From: CAYZJR01 sp964503045
GTDB lineage: Bacteria; Cyanobacteriota; Vampirovibrionia; Obscuribacterales; Obscuribacteraceae
Direction: 5' to 3'
Assembly (NCBI GenBank): GCA_964503045.1
Contig: CAZCZI010000010.1
Span: 1-64,000 of the forward strand
Length of the DNA stretch: 64,000 nt
The notes below the pieces were generated by a model. The model had not been told where the DNA came from. It made no database searches and was given only the letters and a program-made list of their open reading frames with translations. Numbering within the stretch: position 1 is the first letter of the stretch; the number at the start of each line of letters is the position of its first letter. Shown here piece by piece: positions 61,449 to 64,000 of the stretch. A program made the position numbers and the translations under genes.

Positions 61449-62519
61449 ATGAGTCGTAGATGCACTCCTGAAAGTTTGCGATTGCAAGCTGTCACGCAAT
61501 CATTGTTTAAGCCGACAAGCCTAGAATCGGCGATGAGAAAACTTGCATTTGTGCAAGCCGATCCGATCCGTTCGCCCTCGGCGGCACAGGACTTAATTCT
61601 TCGGCACAGAGTTCGCGGATATCGAGATGGTGACCTGGATCGATTCTATTCGTCACTCGACCTGGAAGAAGACTTTTTGTATGCATACGGATTTCTTCAA
61701 AGAGAAATTCGCCATCTCTTGTATCCACGGAAAATGCCTGCAATGACCAAACTAGATCGTCGCGTGCTCGAGGTCGTACGAGAGATCGGAGCGACTCACC
61801 CAAGCGCATTGGAAAAACACTGCGGCGGCGAGCGGGTAGTAAACGCCTGGGGCGGTTACTCGAAGGCGACAAAAAAATCTTTGGAACAACTTCACTATCG
61901 CGGTCTCTTGCGGATCGCACGGCGAGAGAAAGGAGTGCGCGTGTACGAGGTCGCACCGGATTTGGTGCAATCCATCTCTGCTGACGAACGTTGCCGTCGC
62001 CTCGCGATGGTGATTGCAGAGCTACTCTCTCCTGCGCCTCTGCGCAGCCTTCAAGAAACAGTGAACCGCCTGCGCTGGTCTTCTCCGGAAATTGGGAACA
62101 CCAAAGACGCATTGCAACATCTCTTTCGAACGGGCGAATTAGAAAAAGACGACATTGATGGTGTCACCTATGTTTGGACGTCGTCATCCAAGAAAAAGAA
62201 GGAACTTCCGGAGACAGTACGCATTCTGGCACCGTTCGATCCGATAGTGTGGGACCGACGTCGATTCGAGCATCTCTTCGAATGGGCGTATCGATTCGAA
62301 GCTTATACTCCGCCAGCCAAACGCGTCAGAGGCTACTATGCGATGCCTCTTCTGTGGCGAGATCGAGTGATTGGATGGTGCAACGCGTCGATTGATGCGA
62401 AGTCTCTCGACATTGAGTTTGGCTTTGAAGGCAAGCGTCCGAAAGAGTCCGCATTTCGCAATGCCTTAGACGTCGAAGTCTGGCAGTTGGAAGAGTTTCT
62501 CAAAGGGCGAAGGTCTTAA
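61449..62519 (+). CDS. YcaQ/AlkX-like winged-helix DNA glycosylase
   Basis: 356 residues, HTH_42 family (AlkZ/YcaQ). The N-terminal helix-turn-helix region with FVQADPIRSPSAAQDLILRH (34-53) contains the Q-x-D motif known in YcaQ/AlkX as catalytic for unhooking interstrand crosslinks or nitrogen-mustard adducts; three winged helices follow (about 100-250). C-terminal PFDPIVWDRRRFEHLFEWAYRFE and GYYAMPLLWRDRVIGW are typical. The start ATG lacks a strong ribosome site. Convergent with rsgA by a 5-base gap. Confidence 0.82.
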   Translation: MSRRCTPESLRLQAVTQSLFKPTSLESAMRKLAFVQADPIRSPSAAQDLILRHRVRGYRDGDLDRFYSSLDLEEDFLYAYGFLQREIRHLLYPRKMPAMTKLDRRVLEVVREIGATHPSALEKHCGGERVVNAWGGYSKATKKSLEQLHYRGLLRIARREKGVRVYEVAPDLVQSISADERCRRLAMVIAELLSPAPLRSLQETVNRLRWSSPEIGNTKDALQHLFRTGELEKDDIDGVTYVWTSSSKKKKELPETVRILAPFDPIVWDRRRFEHLFEWAYRFEAYTPPAKRVRGYYAMPLLWRDRVIGWCNASIDAKSLDIEFGFEGKRPKESAFRNALDVEVWQLEEFLKGRRS

Positions 62520-62524
62520 GTCAT

Positions 62525-63664
62525 TCACCATCGATCAGCCTTTTTCTCACGACGATTCTGAACAGTAATCTTCTTCCACCTCTTCCTTTCCTCCTGTGCA
62601 AGGCGTGAATCGAGCTTGCGTCTGTTGTATGCAGCTTCGCGTTCCATCTGCACGTAAACATCCAACTCTTCTTGCGGCAATTCGCCTCCATCAAGAGCAC
62701 CTTGAACTGCGCAATCAGGCTCGCTCGTGTGTGAACAATCTCGAAACCTGCATTGAGAAGCAAACTGATTCACCGACGGCGCAACGGACTCCAAGTCAAC
62801 TTCATCGGCTATCAGGCCAACTTCCCGAAGACCAGGCGTATCGATAATGATGCCGCCTTTTGGCATGAAGAAAAGCTGGCTCGCTGAAGTTGTGTGACGC
62901 CCCTTCTGAACGTCGTGTCGGATCTCCTTGGTTTTTTGCACATTCTGGCCGATCAAAATGTTCACGAGTGTCGACTTCCCGACACCGGATGAGCCTACAA
63001 ACACCGCTGTCACACCCGATGTCAGCTTATCACTTACTGCTTCGATTCCAAACATATCGTGCGAGCTCGTAGCGAGAACGTCGATGCTGTGAAACTCGTT
63101 TTTGATTACTTCGACAAGCGAATCTCTAAGTTCATGATTTGCCGAATCGCTCAGCAAGTCAACCTTAGACAAGACTATCACCGCCCTTGCATTTCCATGC
63201 GCAGCAAGCAAGACGAATCGTCGTAGACGATTGATGTTGAAATCGCGCGATGCAGAAGTGACAATGAAGACAACATCAACGTTGGCAGCAAGAACCTGTT
63301 CACCACCGTCAGTGCCGCATCCCATGCGTGCAATTTTCGAACGTCTAGGCAAGACTTCGCATATCTGTGCAGCCTGCTCGTTGGTCTGATCTACAAATCG
63401 ATCGCCAACAACACACCAGTCTCCAACCGCCGGCAATTCGCTATCAGCAAACGCCGAGTGAAACATTTTTCCGGGAAGATGACAGTTCAACAATTCTCCG
63501 CTTGTTGTTAAAGCGTGATAACTCGTTTTGTATCTTGCCGAAATTCGAACTAATCGTTGATCATGTTGAATTCTCGATTGTTCATCAAAAACGTGATGGT
63601 ACCCAACTCTGGGCCATCCCAAAGCGTACTTGTCCACTGTTCTACACTCCTTCAGTGAAGACAT
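62525..63664 (-). CDS. rsgA: Ribosome small-subunit GTPase A
   Basis: 379 residues from the ATG at 63664 (a TTG three codons upstream is possible). OB-fold N-terminus (about 40-110), circularly permuted GTPase with G4 VLSKVDLL, then G1 GSSGVGKSTL, G2/G3 GRHTT and DTPGLREVG, and a C-terminal zinc finger CRFRDCSHTSEPDCAV. It acts in late 30S maturation. The G4 motif reads SKxD instead of NKxD, which is common in RsgA homologues. A 17-codon leader ORF and an inverted repeat lie upstream. Confidence 0.95.
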   Translation of the reverse strand: MSSLKECRTVDKYALGWPRVGYHHVFDEQSRIQHDQRLVRISARYKTSYHALTTSGELLNCHLPGKMFHSAFADSELPAVGDWCVVGDRFVDQTNEQAAQICEVLPRRSKIARMGCGTDGGEQVLAANVDVVFIVTSASRDFNINRLRRFVLLAAHGNARAVIVLSKVDLLSDSANHELRDSLVEVIKNEFHSIDVLATSSHDMFGIEAVSDKLTSGVTAVFVGSSGVGKSTLVNILIGQNVQKTKEIRHDVQKGRHTTSASQLFFMPKGGIIIDTPGLREVGLIADEVDLESVAPSVNQFASQCRFRDCSHTSEPDCAVQGALDGGELPQEELDVYVQMEREAAYNRRKLDSRLAQEERKRWKKITVQNRREKKADRW

Positions 63665-63735
63665 ATTCTTCAAACTAAAAGTGGCCGTGCAGGCTATGGA
63701 TCAGTTATGTCTATTCTTGATCTTTTGCTTCTGTG

Positions 63736-63789
63736 TTAGGCGGCGAATGCCCGCACGGAGACCACTGCGCTCTCTCTTTTGATTTGCAT
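63736..63789 (-). CDS. Possible 17-aa leader peptide upstream of rsgA
   Basis: An ATG at 63789 preceded by GAGGAGGTCACCT, an unusually complete match to anti-Shine-Dalgarno, opens a 17-codon frame (MQIKRESAVVSVRAFAA). It ends 71 bases before the rsgA start. CCGTGCGGGC at its 3' end can pair (one G-U) with GCCTGCACGG just upstream of rsgA, so the ORF may control rsgA by attenuation. Coding is not proven; it could be a regulatory element only. Confidence 0.4.
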   Translation of the reverse strand: MQIKRESAVVSVRAFAA

Positions 63790-63895
63790 AGGTGACCTCC
63801 TCTCACAGCGAAACTTTTTCAAGTCTAACCGAACAATGCGATCTTGGCAATCGCAAATTTCGGCAAAATACACAATTACGAACGAAGAACTATCT

Positions 63896-64000
63896 CTACT
63901 GTATCGCTAACAGTTTCTCTTGTGGGACTCGTTTGATCTTTTTGAATCCACCACCAAGATCGTGTTCATACACAAGAGTGAATCCAGATTGATCAGAATC
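63896..64000 (-). CDS. C-terminal end of an unknown protein (5' end outside window)
   Basis: An open frame enters from the right edge and runs 34 codons to a TAG at 63898-63896. Residues SGFTLVYEHDLGGGFKKIKR and then VPQEKLLAIQ have ordinary protein composition. Too short to identify. Upstream of rsgA on the same strand, about 230 bases from its start. Confidence 0.45.
   Translation of the reverse strand, partial: DSDQSGFTLVYEHDLGGGFKKIKRVPQEKLLAIQ

Noticed and set aside
1..64000. tRNA, rRNA, tmRNA, RNase P or SRP RNA genes
   Set aside because: I looked for their conserved cores (e.g. T-loop GGTTCGANTCC, RNase P and SRP cores) in intergenic stretches by eye and found none; a covariance search would be decisive.

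Overview
The window is 64 kb of dense bacterial chromosome of moderate GC content, with genes on both strands. I found no phage, transposase, plasmid, CRISPR, rRNA or tRNA genes. Several features fit a non-photosynthetic relative of Cyanobacteria, i.e. Candidatus Melainabacteria/Vampirovibrionia and most likely an Obscuribacterales-like lineage. These are a Ccs1/CcsA (System II) cytochrome c assembly operon, a YlqD-family protein, many secreted TPR proteins, a metacaspase-like TPR protein, a WD40 propeller and a Lys/Ala-rich histone H1-like protein. The lineage call is inference; no marker gene was aligned.

Layout. 1-1 kb: two small secreted Lys-rich proteins with Gly-Ser-Cys motifs, the first cut by the window edge. 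1.2-6.5 kb: a hypothetical gene, an alpha/beta hydrolase, the H1-like protein, a 1.4 kb stretch without a convincing gene, an adenosine deaminase-family gene and an exported cyclophilin. 6.6-10.4 kb: ethanolamine ammonia-lyase, with eutB on the minus strand and eutC-eutA divergent from it. 10.5-13.2 kb: a thyA-folA-cytochrome c-aat cluster and a tiny cationic secreted peptide. 13.5-22 kb: rocA, a polytopic membrane protein, pgi, a double retropepsin-like protein, ylqD and the primary-type sigma factor. 22.2-26.6 kb: a four-gene operon (polyprenyl diphosphate synthase, precorrin-2 dehydrogenase, ccs1, ccsA). 26.9-42.6 kb: an AbiTii-like protein, a CoA-binding protein, an M24 peptidase, TPR and RlpA proteins, several lineage-specific proteins, a K+ channel, an FMN hydroxy-acid oxidase coupled to a cobalamin-binding-like protein, a hydrolase and a membrane Ser/Thr kinase. 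42.6-50.8 kb: ruvC, an lnt-DUF192-enoyl-CoA hydratase operon, a tandem pair of structured RNA candidates, a NifU-like protein, gapA-pgk and a matrixin-like protease. 50.9-64 kb: a cation efflux protein, an LCP protein, a large repeat protein, a WD40 protein convergent with the metacaspase-TPR protein, a phosphoesterase, a YcaQ-like protein and rsgA with a short leader ORF.

How the genes fit together. Central glycolysis (pgi, gapA, pgk), one-carbon and dTMP synthesis (thyA, folA), glutamate/proline catabolism (rocA) and B12-dependent ethanolamine cleavage (eutABC) suggest a heterotroph. The ccs operon and cytochrome c lipoprotein indicate respiration, and lnt, RlpA and LCP an envelope with lipoproteins and peptidoglycan. 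The most unusual items are the duplicated ~200 nt element at 46.07-46.57 kb, whose copies differ by compensatory changes expected of a folded RNA, and the pair of Cys-motif secreted peptides at the left edge, which resemble precursors modified by MNIO (DUF692) enzymes.
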